Below are positions 44,553-53,904 of a DNA stretch of 64,000 nt, in pieces; position 1 is the first letter of the stretch; each line of letters opens with the position of its first letter. The DNA comes from Kitasatospora sp. MMS16-BH015 (GTDB lineage: Bacteria; Actinomycetota; Actinomycetes; Streptomycetales; Streptomycetaceae), in assembly GCF_002943525.1 (NCBI RefSeq), contig NZ_CP025394.1, positions 744,001-808,000 on the forward strand, given 5' to 3'. The position numbers and the translations under genes were made by a program. The notes under the pieces were generated by a model, which was given only the letters and a program-made list of their open reading frames with translations, was not told the origin of the DNA and did not search any database.

Positions 44553-44957
44553 ATGGACCTCTCCGACCTGCGCCGGCTGCGCCAGGCCCGCGACCGGATG
44601 GACCGCGAGTACGCGGAGCCGCTGGACGTGGCCGCGCTGGCGGGCACGGCGCTGATGTCGCCGGGCCACTTCTCCCGCAGCTTCCGGGCCGCCTACGGCG
44701 AGACGCCCTACTCCTACCTGATGACCCGGCGGATCGAGCGGGCCAAGGCGCTGCTGCGCCGCGGCGACCTCTCGGTCACCGAGGTCTGCATGGCGGTGGG
44801 CTGCACCTCGCTCGGCTCGTTCAGCGCCCGCTTCACCGAGCTGGTCGGCGAGACCCCGAGCGCCTACCGCGCCCGTGACCACGGCGAGGCCGCACCCGTC
44901 CCGGCCTGCGTCGCCAAGGTCCACACCCGCCCGGTCAAGGGCCATCAGGCCACCTAA
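44553..44957 (+). CDS. Single-domain AraC-family regulator
   Basis: 134 residues and only the DNA-binding half of AraC: two helix-turn-helix units, VAALAGTALMSPGHFSRSFRAAYGETPYSYL and VTEVCMAVGCTSLGSFSARFTELVGETPSAYR, with an N-terminal helix and a variable tail. No ligand-binding domain, so activity must be set by expression or partners. A -10-like TACGGT (44540-44545) is 7 bp before the ATG, suggesting a leaderless message; a GTG 9 bp upstream is an alternative start. It lies 32 bp after the uronate-dehydrogenase-like gene. Confidence 0.85.
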   Translation: MDLSDLRRLRQARDRMDREYAEPLDVAALAGTALMSPGHFSRSFRAAYGETPYSYLMTRRIERAKALLRRGDLSVTEVCMAVGCTSLGSFSARFTELVGETPSAYRARDHGEAAPVPACVAKVHTRPVKGHQAT

Positions 44958-44960
44958 GGA

Positions 44961-45404
44961 TTACCGCGGTGCGTCCACCAGCTGCTTGAGGGCGCGGGCC
45001 GCCGCGATGGCCTGGTCGCGGCCGCCGCCGGTCTGGATCCCGACGGCCGCCAGCGCGGTGCCGTCGGCCAGGTCGAGCACCACCCAGGGGTCGCCCTGGC
45101 GGAAGTTGACGTGCACGATCTCCGCCCAGGCCAGCCGGCGGGTGCGGACGAAGTTGACCACCGTGACGCCCTCGGCGTCGGCCACCACCTTCGGCCGGGC
45201 CAGCATCCAGCCCACTGCGGCGAATATCAGCCCGCTGGCCACCATCGCCAGCCGGTCGTTGAGCTGCCAGTTCTCCGGCAGCGCGAAGGCGACCACCGAG
45301 AGCACGGTGATCAGCAGCCCGCACAGGGTGTAGAGCACCACCCGGTTGCGGCGCGGGGCCCAGGTGACGGGCAGGCTGACCTCGGTGGCGAGGGGTGCGG
45401 ACAC
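44961..45404 (-). CDS. PH-domain-like membrane protein
   Basis: About 147 residues from a GTG at 45404 (SAPLATEVSLPVTWAPRRNR). Two membrane helices (VVLYTLCGLLITVLSVVAFAL; AMVASGLIFAAVGWMLA) are followed by a small beta-rich domain (VVADAEGVTVVNFVRTRRLAWAEIVHVNFRQGDPWVVLDLADGTALAAVGIQ), the bacterial PH-like domain of unknown binding partner found in many actinobacterial membrane proteins. It is downstream of hisG on the same strand, behind a terminator. Convergent with the AraC gene, 3 bp apart. Confidence 0.82.
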   Translation of the reverse strand: MSAPLATEVSLPVTWAPRRNRVVLYTLCGLLITVLSVVAFALPENWQLNDRLAMVASGLIFAAVGWMLARPKVVADAEGVTVVNFVRTRRLAWAEIVHVNFRQGDPWVVLDLADGTALAAVGIQTGGGRDQAIAAARALKQLVDAPR

Positions 45405-45429
45405 AGCGGGTGGCTCCAGACGTACGCGA

Positions 45430-45457
45430 GCCCGGACCGGCGGCGGCCGGTCCGGGC
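45430..45457 (-). terminator. Terminator after hisG
   Basis: GCCCGGACCGGC (45430-45441) and GCCGGTCCGGGC (45446-45457) form a perfect 12-bp stem with a 4-nt loop, 27 bp after the hisG stop. It would limit read-through into the PH-domain gene. Confidence 0.8.
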
Positions 45458-45484
45458 GGGGTGGTTCGACAGCGGGCAAGACGG

Positions 45485-46333
45485 TCAGAGGCGGCAGGCG
45501 TGGATGTTGGTGACCAGGATGGCCCGGGCGCCGATGCCCCACAGGTCGTCCATGATCCGCTGCGCCTCCTTGCGGAGTACCATCGAGCGGACGGCGACCC
45601 AGCCCTCGGTGTGCAGCGGGGAGACGGTCGGCGACTCCAGGCCGGGGGTCAGCGCCACGGCGGCGCTCACGTTCTCGGCCCGGATGTCGTAGTCCATCAG
45701 CACGTAGCGGCGGGCCACCAGCACGCCCTGCAGGCGGCGCAGGAAGCCCTCCACCGCCGGGTCCTCGCCGGCGCCCTTGGGCCGGATGACCACGGCGTCG
45801 GAGACCAGGATCGGCTCGCCGAAGATCTCCAGGCCGGCGTTGCGCAGGCTGGTGCCGGTCTCCACCACGTCGGCGATCACATCGGCCACGCCGAGCTGCA
45901 CGGCGGTCTCGACCGCCCCGTCCAGCTTGGTCACCGTGGCCTTGACGCCGTGCTCGGCCAGGTGCTGCTCGACCAGCCCGGTGTACGAGGTGGCGATCCG
46001 CAGGCCCTCCAGGCCCTGCACGTCCGCCACCTCCTTGCCGAGCGGCCGGGCGAACCGGAAGGTCGAGCCGCCGAAGCCGAGCGCGAGCACCTCCTCGGCG
46101 TCCGAGGCGGAGTCGAGCAGCAGGTCGCGGCCGGTGATGCCGATGTCCAGCCGGCCCGAGCCGACGTAGACCGCGATGTCGCGCGGGCGGAGGAAGAAGA
46201 ACTCGACCTGGTTCTCCGGGTCGACCAGCACCAGTTCCTTGGGGTCCTTGCGCTGGCGGTAGCCGGCCTCATGGAGCATCTCCGCCGCGGGACCCGAGAG
46301 CGAACCCTTGTTGGGGACGGCGATGCGCAGCAT
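45485..46333 (-). CDS. hisG: ATP phosphoribosyltransferase (long form)
   Basis: 282 residues, first committed enzyme of histidine synthesis, joining ATP and [45 protein letters not shown], the PRPP site region [20 protein letters not shown] and a C-terminal ACT-like domain (about 205-282, [17 protein letters not shown]) identify the long form, regulated directly by histidine with no need for HisZ. Start ATG 46333 gives the standard N-terminus; the longer frame does not. Upstream is hisE. Confidence 0.95.
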   Translation of the reverse strand: MLRIAVPNKGSLSGPAAEMLHEAGYRQRKDPKELVLVDPENQVEFFFLRPRDIAVYVGSGRLDIGITGRDLLLDSASDAEEVLALGFGGSTFRFARPLGKEVADVQGLEGLRIATSYTGLVEQHLAEHGVKATVTKLDGAVETAVQLGVADVIADVVETGTSLRNAGLEIFGEPILVSDAVVIRPKGAGEDPAVEGFLRRLQGVLVARRYVLMDYDIRAENVSAAVALTPGLESPTVSPLHTEGWVAVRSMVLRKEAQRIMDDLWGIGARAILVTNIHACRL

Positions 46334-46383
46334 GCGTGTGGAACCCTTCACGGTTGGGATTGTCATGAGAACGGGGGCCGGGC

Positions 46384-46656
46384 TCAGAGGTGGGAGTAGA
46401 CGTCGTCCAGCGTCAGCCCGCGGGCGATCATCATCACCTGAAGGTGGTACAGGAGCTGGGAGATCTCCTCCGCCGTCTCGGCGTCGGACTGGTACTCGGC
46501 GGCCATCCAGACCTCGGCGGCCTCCTCGACGACCTTCTTGCCGATCGCATGGACGCCCTGCTGGACGAGCTGCGCGGTACGGGAGGACGAGGGGTCGCCG
46601 GTGGCGGCCTTCTGCTGGAGCTCGGTGAACAGCTCCTCGAATGTCTTCGAAGCCAT
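46384..46656 (-). CDS. hisE: Phosphoribosyl-ATP pyrophosphatase
   Basis: 90 residues, second step of histidine biosynthesis: hydrolysis of phosphoribosyl-ATP. The all-helical MazG-like fold shows [40 protein letters not shown], with the metal-binding EExxE and the second acidic helix. Free-standing, not fused to HisI, as in actinobacteria. hisG follows after 50 bp. Length is normal. Confidence 0.95.
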   Translation of the reverse strand: MASKTFEELFTELQQKAATGDPSSSRTAQLVQQGVHAIGKKVVEEAAEVWMAAEYQSDAETAEEISQLLYHLQVMMIARGLTLDDVYSHL

Positions 46657-46753
46657 GATGTGCTCACCTTACGGGGTACCGGCTGACGCGCGGTAAACGA
46701 TTCCAGGCCGTGGACAGTCCGCTGGACAGCCGCCCGGTACGCGGCCCCCGCGC

Positions 46754-47239
46754 TCAGCGCCCCGGGTGGAAGAGGTCGCGCAGTGTGACGGCGGTGGCCA
46801 CGGCGGCGGTGAGCGCCTCGTGGCCCTTGTCCTCGGCCGAGCCGGGCAGGCCGGCCCGGTCCAGCGCCTGCTGCTCGTTGTCGCAGGTCAGCACGCCGAA
46901 GCCGACCGGCACGCCGGTGGCCACGGTGACCTCGGTCAGGCCCAGGGTGGCGCCCTGGCAGACGTAGTCGAAGTGCGGGGTGCCGCCCCGGATGACCACG
47001 CCCAGCGCCACCACGGCGTCGTAGCCGCGCGAGGCCAGCACCTTGGCGGCCACCGGCAGCTCGAAGGTGCCCGGCACCCGGACGACGGTGGGCTCGTCGA
47101 TGCCGAGCTCCTTGCAGGCGCGGTGCGCGCCGTCCAGCAGGCCGTCCATCACCTGGGTGTGCCACTGCGCGGCGACGATCGCCACCCGCAGGTCGGCGCA
47201 GTTCTTGACGGTCAGCTCGGGGGCTCCGTGGCCGCTCAC
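46754..47239 (-). CDS. ribH: 6,7-Dimethyl-8-ribityllumazine synthase
   Basis: 161 residues. Lumazine synthase condenses 5-amino-6-ribitylaminouracil with dihydroxybutanone phosphate and forms 60-mer shells or pentamers. [17 protein letters not shown], the [16 protein letters not shown] strand, [18 protein letters not shown] with the catalytic His, and [16 protein letters not shown] are typical. Last gene of the rib operon, 35 bp after ribBA. Confidence 0.95.
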   Translation of the reverse strand: MSGHGAPELTVKNCADLRVAIVAAQWHTQVMDGLLDGAHRACKELGIDEPTVVRVPGTFELPVAAKVLASRGYDAVVALGVVIRGGTPHFDYVCQGATLGLTEVTVATGVPVGFGVLTCDNEQQALDRAGLPGSAEDKGHEALTAAVATAVTLRDLFHPGR

Positions 47240-47274
47240 GTCGGTGGTTCCTCTCGGTCGTACGTACGGGGAGT

Positions 47275-48561
47275 TCAGGAGTTGTTGTCGAGCCAGGGCA
47301 GCTCGTGGCCCATCCGGTCGCGCTTGGTGCGCAGGTACGCCGCGTTGTGCTCGCCGGGCTCGACGGCCACCGGGCGGCGGGCCTGGACGACCAGGCCGTG
47401 CTCGGTGAGCGCGGCGAGCTTGTCCGGGTTGTTGGTCAGCAGGGTCAGCGAGCGGACGCCCAGGTCGGTGAGCATCTGCGCGCCGATGCTGTAGTCGCGG
47501 GCGTCGGCGGGCAGGCCGAGCTCGAGGTTGGCGTCGACGGTGTCACGTCCGCGCTCCTGGAGCTCGTAGGCGCGCAGCTTGTGGGCCAGGCCGATGCCGC
47601 GTCCCTCGTGGCCGCGCAGGTAGAGCACCACGCCGCGGCCGGCGGCGGCCACCTCGGCCAGCGAGGCCTGCAGCTGCGGGCCGCAGTCGCAGCGCAGCGA
47701 GCCGAACACGTCGCCGGTCAGGCACTCGGAGTGCACCCGCACCAGCACGTCCTCGCCGACCGGCAGCTTGCCGTCCTCGTCCAGGCCGCCGGCCACCAGC
47801 GCGAGGTGCTCGACCCCGTCGATGGTGCCCTTGTAACCGACGGCGGTGAACTCGCCGTGGGCGGTGGGCAGGGCGGTGGTGGCGGCGCGGGTGACGTGCA
47901 GCTCGGTGCGGCGGCGGTAGGCGATCAGGTCCTCGATCGAGATGATCGCCAGGCCGTGCTCGCGGGCGAAGGCGACCAGCTCGGGCAGCCGGGCCATGGT
48001 GCCGTCGTCGTTGACCACCTCGGCGATCGCGCCGGCCGGGGCCAGCCCGGCCAGGCGGGCCAGGTCCACGGCGGCCTCGGTGTGGCCGGGGCGCACCAGC
48101 ACGCCGCCCTCGACGGCGCGCAGCGGGAAGACGTGGCCCGGGCGGGTCAGGTCGGTCGGCTCGGTGGCCTCGGTGGCCAGCAGCCGCACGGTGCGGGCCC
48201 GGTCGGCGGCCGAGATGCCGGTGTCCACGCCCTCGCGGGCGTCCACCGAGACGGCGTAGGCGGTGCCCTTGCGGTCCTCGTTGACCTGGGTCATCGGGGG
48301 CAGCTTGAGGCGGTCCAGCTCCTCGCCGGTCATCGGCACGCAGATCACGCCGGAGGAGTAGCGGATGGTGAAGGCCATCAGCTCCGGGGTCGCGGCCGAG
48401 GCGGCGAAGACGATGTCGCCCTCGTTCTCGCGGTCCTCGTCGTCGACGACGATCACCGGGCGGCCGAGCGCGATGTCGGTGATGGCGTGCTCGACCGGGT
48501 CGAGGGCCAGCGCGTCGCCGGGGAAGCCCTCGTGGATCTCGTGAACAGGCTGGATGGTCAT
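47275..48561 (-). CDS. ribBA: Bifunctional DHBP synthase/GTP cyclohydrolase II
   Basis: 428 residues with two domains. Residues 1-210 are DHBP synthase ([53 protein letters not shown]), making dihydroxybutanone phosphate from ribulose 5-phosphate. Residues 215-428 are GTP cyclohydrolase II with the zinc site [19 protein letters not shown] and the catalytic [17 protein letters not shown]. Together they supply both riboflavin precursors. ATG 48561 overlaps the preceding ribM stop by 4 nt. No ribD gene is in the operon. Confidence 0.96.
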   Translation of the reverse strand: MTIQPVHEIHEGFPGDALALDPVEHAITDIALGRPVIVVDDEDRENEGDIVFAASAATPELMAFTIRYSSGVICVPMTGEELDRLKLPPMTQVNEDRKGTAYAVSVDAREGVDTGISAADRARTVRLLATEATEPTDLTRPGHVFPLRAVEGGVLVRPGHTEAAVDLARLAGLAPAGAIAEVVNDDGTMARLPELVAFAREHGLAIISIEDLIAYRRRTELHVTRAATTALPTAHGEFTAVGYKGTIDGVEHLALVAGGLDEDGKLPVGEDVLVRVHSECLTGDVFGSLRCDCGPQLQASLAEVAAAGRGVVLYLRGHEGRGIGLAHKLRAYELQERGRDTVDANLELGLPADARDYSIGAQMLTDLGVRSLTLLTNNPDKLAALTEHGLVVQARRPVAVEPGEHNAAYLRTKRDRMGHELPWLDNNS

Positions 48562-49205
48562 GCCGAGGCTCCCTGCAGGACGGTGTCGGTCGCGGGACGA
48601 GGGGTGCGGGTGCGCAGGTACCAGGCGCGCATCCCGAGCAGCACGAGGACGAAGTAGACGGCGTAGGTGAGGCCGGAGAAGGTGTAGCCGCTGTCGAAGG
48701 CGAGCGGGACGCCCACCACGTCGACGGCGATCCAGGCGAACCAGAACTCCACCCAGCCGCGGCCCTGGGCGAACATCGCGGCCAGCGTGCCGACGAAGAT
48801 GTACGCGTCGGCCCAGGGGCTCCAGGAGAGCTGGGGGTAGGCCTGGAAGAGCTCGGCCAGCGCGACGGTGCCCAGGCCCGTGGCGGCCACCAGCAGCCCG
48901 CGCTCCTTCCAGGAGGCGAACCGCACCGCGATCTCACCGCTCGCCTTCTGGCTCCGGCGCCAGCGGCTCCAGCCCCAGAGGGCGGTGGCGATCACGATCA
49001 GCTGCTTGCCGATCAGGCCGGGCACGTGCCCGCCGAGGTACGCGGAGATCAGCACCGCGCCGGAGAGCAGCTGGACCGGCCAGCTGATCACCGAGCGGCG
49101 CCAGCCGAGCGCGAGGGCGGCCAGGCCCAGCAGGTTGCCGATCATGTCGGCCCACTTCACCGGCTCGCCGAAGGCGGTGAAGGCTATCCCGGTCAGCCAG
49201 CTCAC
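48558..49205 (-). CDS. ribM: Riboflavin transporter RibM (PnuC family)
   Basis: 215 residues with about seven membrane helices: [58 protein letters not shown], the [42 protein letters not shown] stretch and [18 protein letters not shown]. The PnuC family moves nicotinamide riboside or riboflavin; in actinobacteria the copy inside an FMN-riboswitch rib operon is the riboflavin carrier RibM. Overlaps ribE and ribBA by ATGA junctions, so all are co-translated. Naming relies on context; nicotinamide riboside transport is the alternative. Confidence 0.85.
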   Translation of the reverse strand: MSWLTGIAFTAFGEPVKWADMIGNLLGLAALALGWRRSVISWPVQLLSGAVLISAYLGGHVPGLIGKQLIVIATALWGWSRWRRSQKASGEIAVRFASWKERGLLVAATGLGTVALAELFQAYPQLSWSPWADAYIFVGTLAAMFAQGRGWVEFWFAWIAVDVVGVPLAFDSGYTFSGLTYAVYFVLVLLGMRAWYLRTRTPRPATDTVLQGASA

Positions 49206-49891
49206 TGGGCACCGCCCTGGGCCGCCTCGGCCGGGGTGGGCTGGGCGATCTCGGCGGGGATGGTGCCGGCGGCCAGCAGGCGCTCCACGTACTTGGCCAG
49301 CACGTCGACCTCCAGGTTGACCGGGTCGCCGAGCTGCTTGGCGCCGAGCGTGGTGAGGGCGAGGGTGGCAGGGATGAGGCTCACCGAGAAGCTGTCGGCG
49401 GCGGCGTCCACCACGGTCAGGCTGACGCCGTCCACGGTGATCGAGCCCTTCTCGACCAGGTAGCGGCTGATGCTCGGCGGCAGCGAGAACCGCAGCACCT
49501 CCCAGCGCGGCTTGCCCGCCGCGTCCAGGTCGCCGGGGGCCCGGCCGAGCAGGGTGCCGGTGGCGTCCACGTGGCCCTGCACGAGGTGGCCGCCGAGCCG
49601 GGCGCCGAGCGCCATGGCCCGCTCCAGGTTGACCCGGGAGCCGACGCCGAGCGCGCCGAGGCTGGACCGGTTGAGCGTCTCGGCCATCACGTCGGCAGTG
49701 AACTCGCCCTTGCCGTCAGCCAGTTCGTCGGTGCTGTCGAGCACGGTGAGGCAGACGCCGTTGACCGCGATGGAGTCGCCGTGCCGGGCGTCCGAGCTGA
49801 CCAGGGGGCCACGCAGACGAATACGGGAAGACTCGCCGATCTCCTCGATGGAGACGACCTCGCCGAGCTCTTCGATGATGCCGGTGAACAC
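49202..49891 (-). CDS. ribE: Riboflavin synthase, alpha subunit
   Basis: 229 residues of two similar half-domains, each with a lumazine site: residues 1-95 (MFTGIIEELGEVVSIEE, GDSIAVNGVCLTVLD) and 98-195 (GHLVQGHVDATGTLL, GSITVDGVSLTVVD). It dismutates lumazine into riboflavin. Starts at GTG 49891 after GAGGAG, giving the standard VFTGIIEELG terminus. First gene after the FMN riboswitch. A longer frame into the leader is an artefact of the riboswitch region. Confidence 0.95.
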   Translation of the reverse strand: MFTGIIEELGEVVSIEEIGESSRIRLRGPLVSSDARHGDSIAVNGVCLTVLDSTDELADGKGEFTADVMAETLNRSSLGALGVGSRVNLERAMALGARLGGHLVQGHVDATGTLLGRAPGDLDAAGKPRWEVLRFSLPPSISRYLVEKGSITVDGVSLTVVDAAADSFSVSLIPATLALTTLGAKQLGDPVNLEVDVLAKYVERLLAAGTIPAEIAQPTPAEAAQGGAQ

Positions 49892-50070
49892 CCGGGTTCT
49901 CCTCGCGCTTGGGGCGCGGACTCCGGGGTGTGGCCTGGGAAGAGAGCACGGCCAGCGAGAGGACGAAGAGGTACGCACCGGTGGGGCAACGCCCTCGACC
50001 GGGGACGGAGCGCCCTTTTCACGGGGCCCGACCGGCAAAGAGAGCTCTCCCACTGCCACGTACACCTGCG

Positions 50071-50093
50071 CCACGGGCTCCGGGGAGCCGTGG
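50071..50093 (-). terminator. Strong hairpin behind the FMN riboswitch, candidate expression platform
   Basis: CCACGG-GCTCC and GGAGC-CGTGG pair around a short loop (50071-50093, one bulged G), 18 nt downstream of the aptamer on the reverse strand. Its place suggests an intrinsic terminator or attenuator that responds to FMN; there is no U-tract, so a Rho-linked or structural role is as likely. Confidence 0.45.
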
Positions 50094-50110
50094 ATACCGC
50101 TGAACCGCCC

Positions 50111-50236
50111 GCGCACGCCTCCCATCCGGACTTTAACCGTCGGTCCAGGAATTTCACCTGGTCAACCGGCCGCTGGCTGCGGACGGGTCGCGGACTGTAA
50201 CCGCCGGTTCGGATTTTCACCGACCCCGGAGTGCGC
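50111..50236 (-). ncRNA. FMN riboswitch (RFN element)
   Basis: Reading the reverse strand, the conserved core elements GGGGTCGGTGAAAATCCG, ACCGGCGGTTACAGTCCGCG, GACCAGGTGAAATTCCTGGACC and GACGGTTAAAGTCCGGATGGGAG are all present in the usual order. The closing stem P1 pairs 50231-50236 (GCGCAC) with 50111-50116 (GTGCGC). It lies 220 nt upstream of ribE and is expected to turn down ribE-ribM-ribBA-ribH when FMN is plentiful. Confidence 0.95.
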
Positions 50237-50413
50237 TGAACGTCACTGCTACTGCCGTCATCATGCCACGCCACCGGGGGCTACCGGGAGGGGTGATCCT
50301 GTGTCCTGGTTCACTCCGGCGCACGGGCCCAGCGGGAATACCGGGCGGGGTACCCGAACGACCTGCACAAACTCCGTTCCCAGGCGGCCCGGGCTCGACT
50401 AGATTGCCGGGAC

Positions 50414-51088
50414 GTGACCACAGCACCTCGTCAGATCGACGCCCCAGGCCGCCTCTTCGACTCGCTGAGCGAGGCCGCCGTCCGCACCGTCGCCGAGCTC
50501 CGCGACACCTACGAGCACCCGGGCGACAACGCCGTCCGCAAGCAGGTCGACCACATCAACGACACCGCCCGTCGGCTGATCGCCCACTCCCCGCTGGTGA
50601 TGATCGCCAGCGCCGGCGCGGACGGCCGCTGCGACGTCTCCCCGCGCGGCGGCCCGGCCGGGCTGGTCAGCGTGCTCGACCCCTACACCCTGGCCGTCCC
50701 GGACGCCACCGGCAACAAGCGCCTCGACTCGCTGCACAACATCGTGGAGACCGGCCGGGTCGGCCTGCTCTTCCTGATACCCGGCCGCGACACCACCCTG
50801 CGGGTCAACGGCCGCGCCCTGGTCTCCACCGACCCGGAGCTGCTGGCCGGCCTGGTCAACGTGGGCAAGCCGCCGCGCAGCGCGATCGTGGTAAAGGTGG
50901 AGGAGGTCTACGGCCACTGCCCCAAGGCCTTCCTGCGCTCGGGCGCCTGGAAGCCGGAGAAGTGGCCCGACCTGACCGACGCGCCCAGCTCGGCCCAGGT
51001 CACCGCCGCGCACCTGGCCGACCCGGCCATCACGGTGGAGATGATCGAGCAGGACGAGCGGGACTCGATCCTCTACCGCTACGAGTAG
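50414..51088 (+). CDS. FMN-binding PPOX-type flavoprotein (MSMEG_1061-like)
   Basis: 224 residues with the split-barrel fold of pyridoxamine-phosphate-oxidase-like proteins: MIASAGADGRCDVSPRGGPAGLVSVLDPYTLAVPDATGNKRLDSLHNIVETGRVGLLFLIPGRDTTLRVNGRA. Its length and the C-terminal HCPKAFLRSGAWKPEKWPDL segment resemble the mycobacterial flavin/deazaflavin-dependent group of unknown substrate. The GTG at 50414 is 8 bp after a TAGATT box (50400-50405), suggesting a leaderless mRNA. It is divergent from the rib operon; no shared control is evident. Confidence 0.85.
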   Translation: MTTAPRQIDAPGRLFDSLSEAAVRTVAELRDTYEHPGDNAVRKQVDHINDTARRLIAHSPLVMIASAGADGRCDVSPRGGPAGLVSVLDPYTLAVPDATGNKRLDSLHNIVETGRVGLLFLIPGRDTTLRVNGRALVSTDPELLAGLVNVGKPPRSAIVVKVEEVYGHCPKAFLRSGAWKPEKWPDLTDAPSSAQVTAAHLADPAITVEMIEQDERDSILYRYE

Positions 51089-51153
51089 CGGGCCCGTCGG
51101 GCCCGGTTTCGGGTGGTCTGGACCACTCCGGCCGCAGTCAGCAGACTGCTGCG

Positions 51154-52071
51154 ATGGACGCGCAACGGACCACCCCCACACCCGACCTGCCGCTGCACCG
51201 GCTGCAGGTGCCCCTCCCCCACCTGCTCCCGTTCGCCATCGGCAGCTTCGACGCGATCGGCCCGCTCTCCCGGGCGGGCTTCCCGCACCGGCACTCCTTC
51301 TACGAGATCGCCCACGTCACCGGCGGCCGGGGCGGCCACGTCCTCGACCTGGCCCACCGGCCGCTGGCGCCACCGCAGTTGTGCGTGATCACGCCCGGCC
51401 AGGTGCACCACTGGGCGGACGCGGACGGGCTCACCGGCCACGTCGTGCTGTTCAACGAGGACTTCCTGCTCGGCAGCACCCAGGACCTGGCGGCGCTGCG
51501 CACCCTGGCCTCCCGGCCGGCCCTGCGCCTTGGCGAACAGGCCGCCCCCGTCGCCGCGTTGCTCACCGACATGGAGCAGGAGTACCGCACCCTGCCGGCC
51601 GGCTACCCCGGCGTACTGCGGGCCAGCCTGCACATCCTGATCGCCCGCGCGCTGCGCGCCGAGGACCCGGGCGACCTGCCACCGCCGACCGGCCGGGCGG
51701 CCGAACTCGCCGCCGCCTTCACCCGGTTGATCGCCGAGCCCGGCGGGGTGCACCACTCGGTGGCCTCCTGCGCCCAGCTGCTCGGCGTCTCCCCCGGCCA
51801 CCTCCAGACCCTGGTCAAGCAGGCCACCGGCCTGCCGCCCGGCGCCCTGCTCCGCCGCCGCCAGACCCTGGAGGCCAAACGCCTGCTGGCCGGCACCGAA
51901 CTGACGGTCCGCCAGGTCTCCCGTGAGGCCGGCTTCGCCGACCCCGCCTACTTCTGCCGCTTCTTCCGCCGCGAGACCGGCATGACCCCGGGTGAGTTCC
52001 GGGCCCGGGTCGACGGAAATCACCACGATCCCCGGATCACGTCCATCGCGGCCGACCCCGGGGCGCCGTAG
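51154..52071 (+). CDS. AraC-family regulator with cupin domain
   Basis: 305 residues. The N-terminal cupin (about 20-150) contains FPHRHSFYEIAHVTGGRGGHVLD and PPQLCVITPGQVHHWADADGLTGHVVLFNEDFLL; the C-terminal AraC domain has SVASCAQLLGVSPGHLQTLVKQATGLPPGALL and VRQVSREAGFADPAYFCRFFRRETGMTPGEFR. The type responds to a small ligand bound by the cupin. Start ATG at 51154. The secreted dioxygenase lies 160 bp downstream on the same strand and is its possible target. Confidence 0.87.
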   Translation: MDAQRTTPTPDLPLHRLQVPLPHLLPFAIGSFDAIGPLSRAGFPHRHSFYEIAHVTGGRGGHVLDLAHRPLAPPQLCVITPGQVHHWADADGLTGHVVLFNEDFLLGSTQDLAALRTLASRPALRLGEQAAPVAALLTDMEQEYRTLPAGYPGVLRASLHILIARALRAEDPGDLPPPTGRAAELAAAFTRLIAEPGGVHHSVASCAQLLGVSPGHLQTLVKQATGLPPGALLRRRQTLEAKRLLAGTELTVRQVSREAGFADPAYFCRFFRRETGMTPGEFRARVDGNHHDPRITSIAADPGAP

Positions 52072-52231
52072 TTTTTCCGCGGGGCATCGGCCACCCGCCC
52101 CGCGCGCAGACGGGTGGCCGGTCCGGCCCTTGTCATGCCCCCACCATGGCAAGGGCCGTCCCCACCTCCGCCTCCCGGGCGCTGGGCCCGGCGGCGCTCC
52201 CCCACCCCCGAAGGACCGAAGGAGAGGGCGC

Positions 52232-53053
52232 ATGAGCCCCGACGGCATGATCAGCCGCAAGACCGTCCTGAAGGCCGCCGCCGCGCTCGGCGCCGCCCCG
52301 CTGCTGATCGGCGGCGGCGTCGCACTGGCCCGCGAGCAGGCCGGCACCGGCCGGCCCCTCGGCCTCACCCCCGCGTGCGACGACGGCGACGAGCCCACCA
52401 TCGAGCAGACCGAGGGCCCGTACTTCAAGCCCAACTCCCCGCTGCGCAGCTCGCTGGCCGGCGACGGCCCCGGCACCCCGCTGACGGTGAGCGGCTACGT
52501 GTTCGGCCGGGCCTGCCTGCCCGTCTCCGGCGTCCTGCTCGACTTCTGGCAGGCCGACGACGGTGGCACCTACGACAACGTGGGCTACACCTTCCGCGGC
52601 CACCAGTTCACCGACGCGGGCGGCACCTTCCGGCTCACCACGATCGTGCCCGGCCTCTACCCCGGCCGCACCCGCCACCTGCACGTCAAGCTGCAGGCCC
52701 CCGGCCGGCCGGTCCTCACCACCCAGCTCTACTTCCCCGGCGAGCCGCGCAACAGCACCGACACCATCTTCGACGCCCGCCTGGTGATGAGCGTCCAGCA
52801 GAGCGGCCCCGGCCGGGTCGGCACCTTCGACTTCGTCCTGGACGTCCCGCAGACCCCCGGCTCCCCCAGCCCCACCCCGACCCCCACCGCCACCCCGACC
52901 GGCTCCCCGGGCACCACCTGGAAGGCCGGCACCACCTACAAGGCCGGCGACCGCGTCACCTACTCCGGCATCTCCTACGTCTGCCTCCAGGGCCACACCG
53001 CCCTGGTCGGCTGGGAGCCGCCGAACGTGCCGGCCCTCTGGCAGCGGTCGTAG
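52232..53053 (+). CDS. Secreted intradiol dioxygenase with carbohydrate-binding tail
   Basis: 273 residues. An N-terminal export signal (RKTVLKAAAALGAAPLLIGGGVALA; SRK is close to a Tat motif) precedes an intradiol ring-cleavage dioxygenase domain with all four Fe(III) ligands: Tyr114 (GTYDNVG), Tyr143 and His149/His151 (LYPGRTRHLHVKL). A Pro/Thr-rich linker (TPGSPSPTPTPTATPTGSPG) joins a C-terminal ChiC-type carbohydrate-binding module of about 45 residues (TWKAGTTYKAGDRVTYSGISYVC...ALW). Known relatives in Streptomyces bind cellulose/chitin-like polymers and open catechol rings of lignin breakdown products. ATG follows GGAGAGGGC. Confidence 0.88.
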   Translation: MSPDGMISRKTVLKAAAALGAAPLLIGGGVALAREQAGTGRPLGLTPACDDGDEPTIEQTEGPYFKPNSPLRSSLAGDGPGTPLTVSGYVFGRACLPVSGVLLDFWQADDGGTYDNVGYTFRGHQFTDAGGTFRLTTIVPGLYPGRTRHLHVKLQAPGRPVLTTQLYFPGEPRNSTDTIFDARLVMSVQQSGPGRVGTFDFVLDVPQTPGSPSPTPTPTATPTGSPGTTWKAGTTYKAGDRVTYSGISYVCLQGHTALVGWEPPNVPALWQRS

Positions 53054-53160
53054 GCTCCGACCGCCCTCCCCCGGAGGCGCCGGGCGCCCGGTCGACGGCA
53101 GGGGCCGGCCGGGCGCTCACCCCTGCGGCCCACCTCAAAGTGCTCAACCCTCACCCCGCC

Positions 53161-53853
53161 TCAGGACGCCCGGCGGACGATCTCCGTCAGCTCGCTCAAG
53201 GCCCCGATCCGATGAACGGCCCGCGAGAAGTCCTGCGACGCCGTGAACTCGTTGTGCACGACGGCGCAGTCGATGCCGGCCGCCACCGCCGAGTTCAGCC
53301 CCCGGGCCGAATCCTCCACCACCAGCGTCTCCTCCCTGGTGGCCCCCAAGCGCACCAGGCCGGTCAGGTAAGGCTCCGGGTGCGGCTTGCCGAGGCCGTA
53401 GTCCTCGCGGACGAGGACGAAGTCCATGAACGGCCGTATCCGCCGCCGCTCATGGATGAGGTCGAAGTCCCGGCGCTTCGCGCTGGTCACAATGGCCATC
53501 CGGACGTACTGCGAAAGCTCGGCCAGGGCCTCGAGGACGCCCTCGATCTCGATGGCCTCCGTCCGCAGGTACTCCTGGTAGTACTCGTCCCGCACCGCGC
53601 GTTGCCGCTCGATGGTCCGCTCGTCGACACCCGCCGCCCTGGCCTGCTCCCAGGTGCCCAGACCTTGGCCCATGTCGCGCAGGTACCGGTCCTTGTCCAG
53701 CGTCACGCCGACCTCCGCCAAGGCACGTTCACCGGCCGTGAAGTACCAGAATTCGGTGTCCACCAACACGCCGTCGTGGTCGAAGAGTATGTACCTTTTC
53801 AGCGCCTTGGTCCTTCCGTCGAAGCCCTGAGCCGTTCCTGCCGATGAATTCAC
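53161..53853 (-). CDS. HAD-family phosphatase (beta-phosphoglucomutase-like)
   Basis: HAD subfamily I protein of about 213-230 residues. Motif I is ILFDHDGVLVDT, motif II VTSAKRRDF, motif III/IV KPHPEPYLTGL...LVVEDSARGLNSAVAAG; the cap is alpha-helical. The nucleophile is the first Asp of FDHDG. Start is unclear: the frame reads KRYILFDHDG from a CTG at 53802 (homologues begin MKRY) or from a GTG at 53853 with extra NSSAGTAQGFDGRTKA; I give the GTG. Substrate unknown. Convergent with the dioxygenase gene. Confidence 0.83.
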   Translation of the reverse strand: MNSSAGTAQGFDGRTKALKRYILFDHDGVLVDTEFWYFTAGERALAEVGVTLDKDRYLRDMGQGLGTWEQARAAGVDERTIERQRAVRDEYYQEYLRTEAIEIEGVLEALAELSQYVRMAIVTSAKRRDFDLIHERRRIRPFMDFVLVREDYGLGKPHPEPYLTGLVRLGATREETLVVEDSARGLNSAVAAGIDCAVVHNEFTASQDFSRAVHRIGALSELTEIVRRAS

Positions 53854-53904
53854 CGTACCCGGGCCGTCTGCCCGGGTGACGCGACCGTTCTCGACAGGAG
53901 TGCC

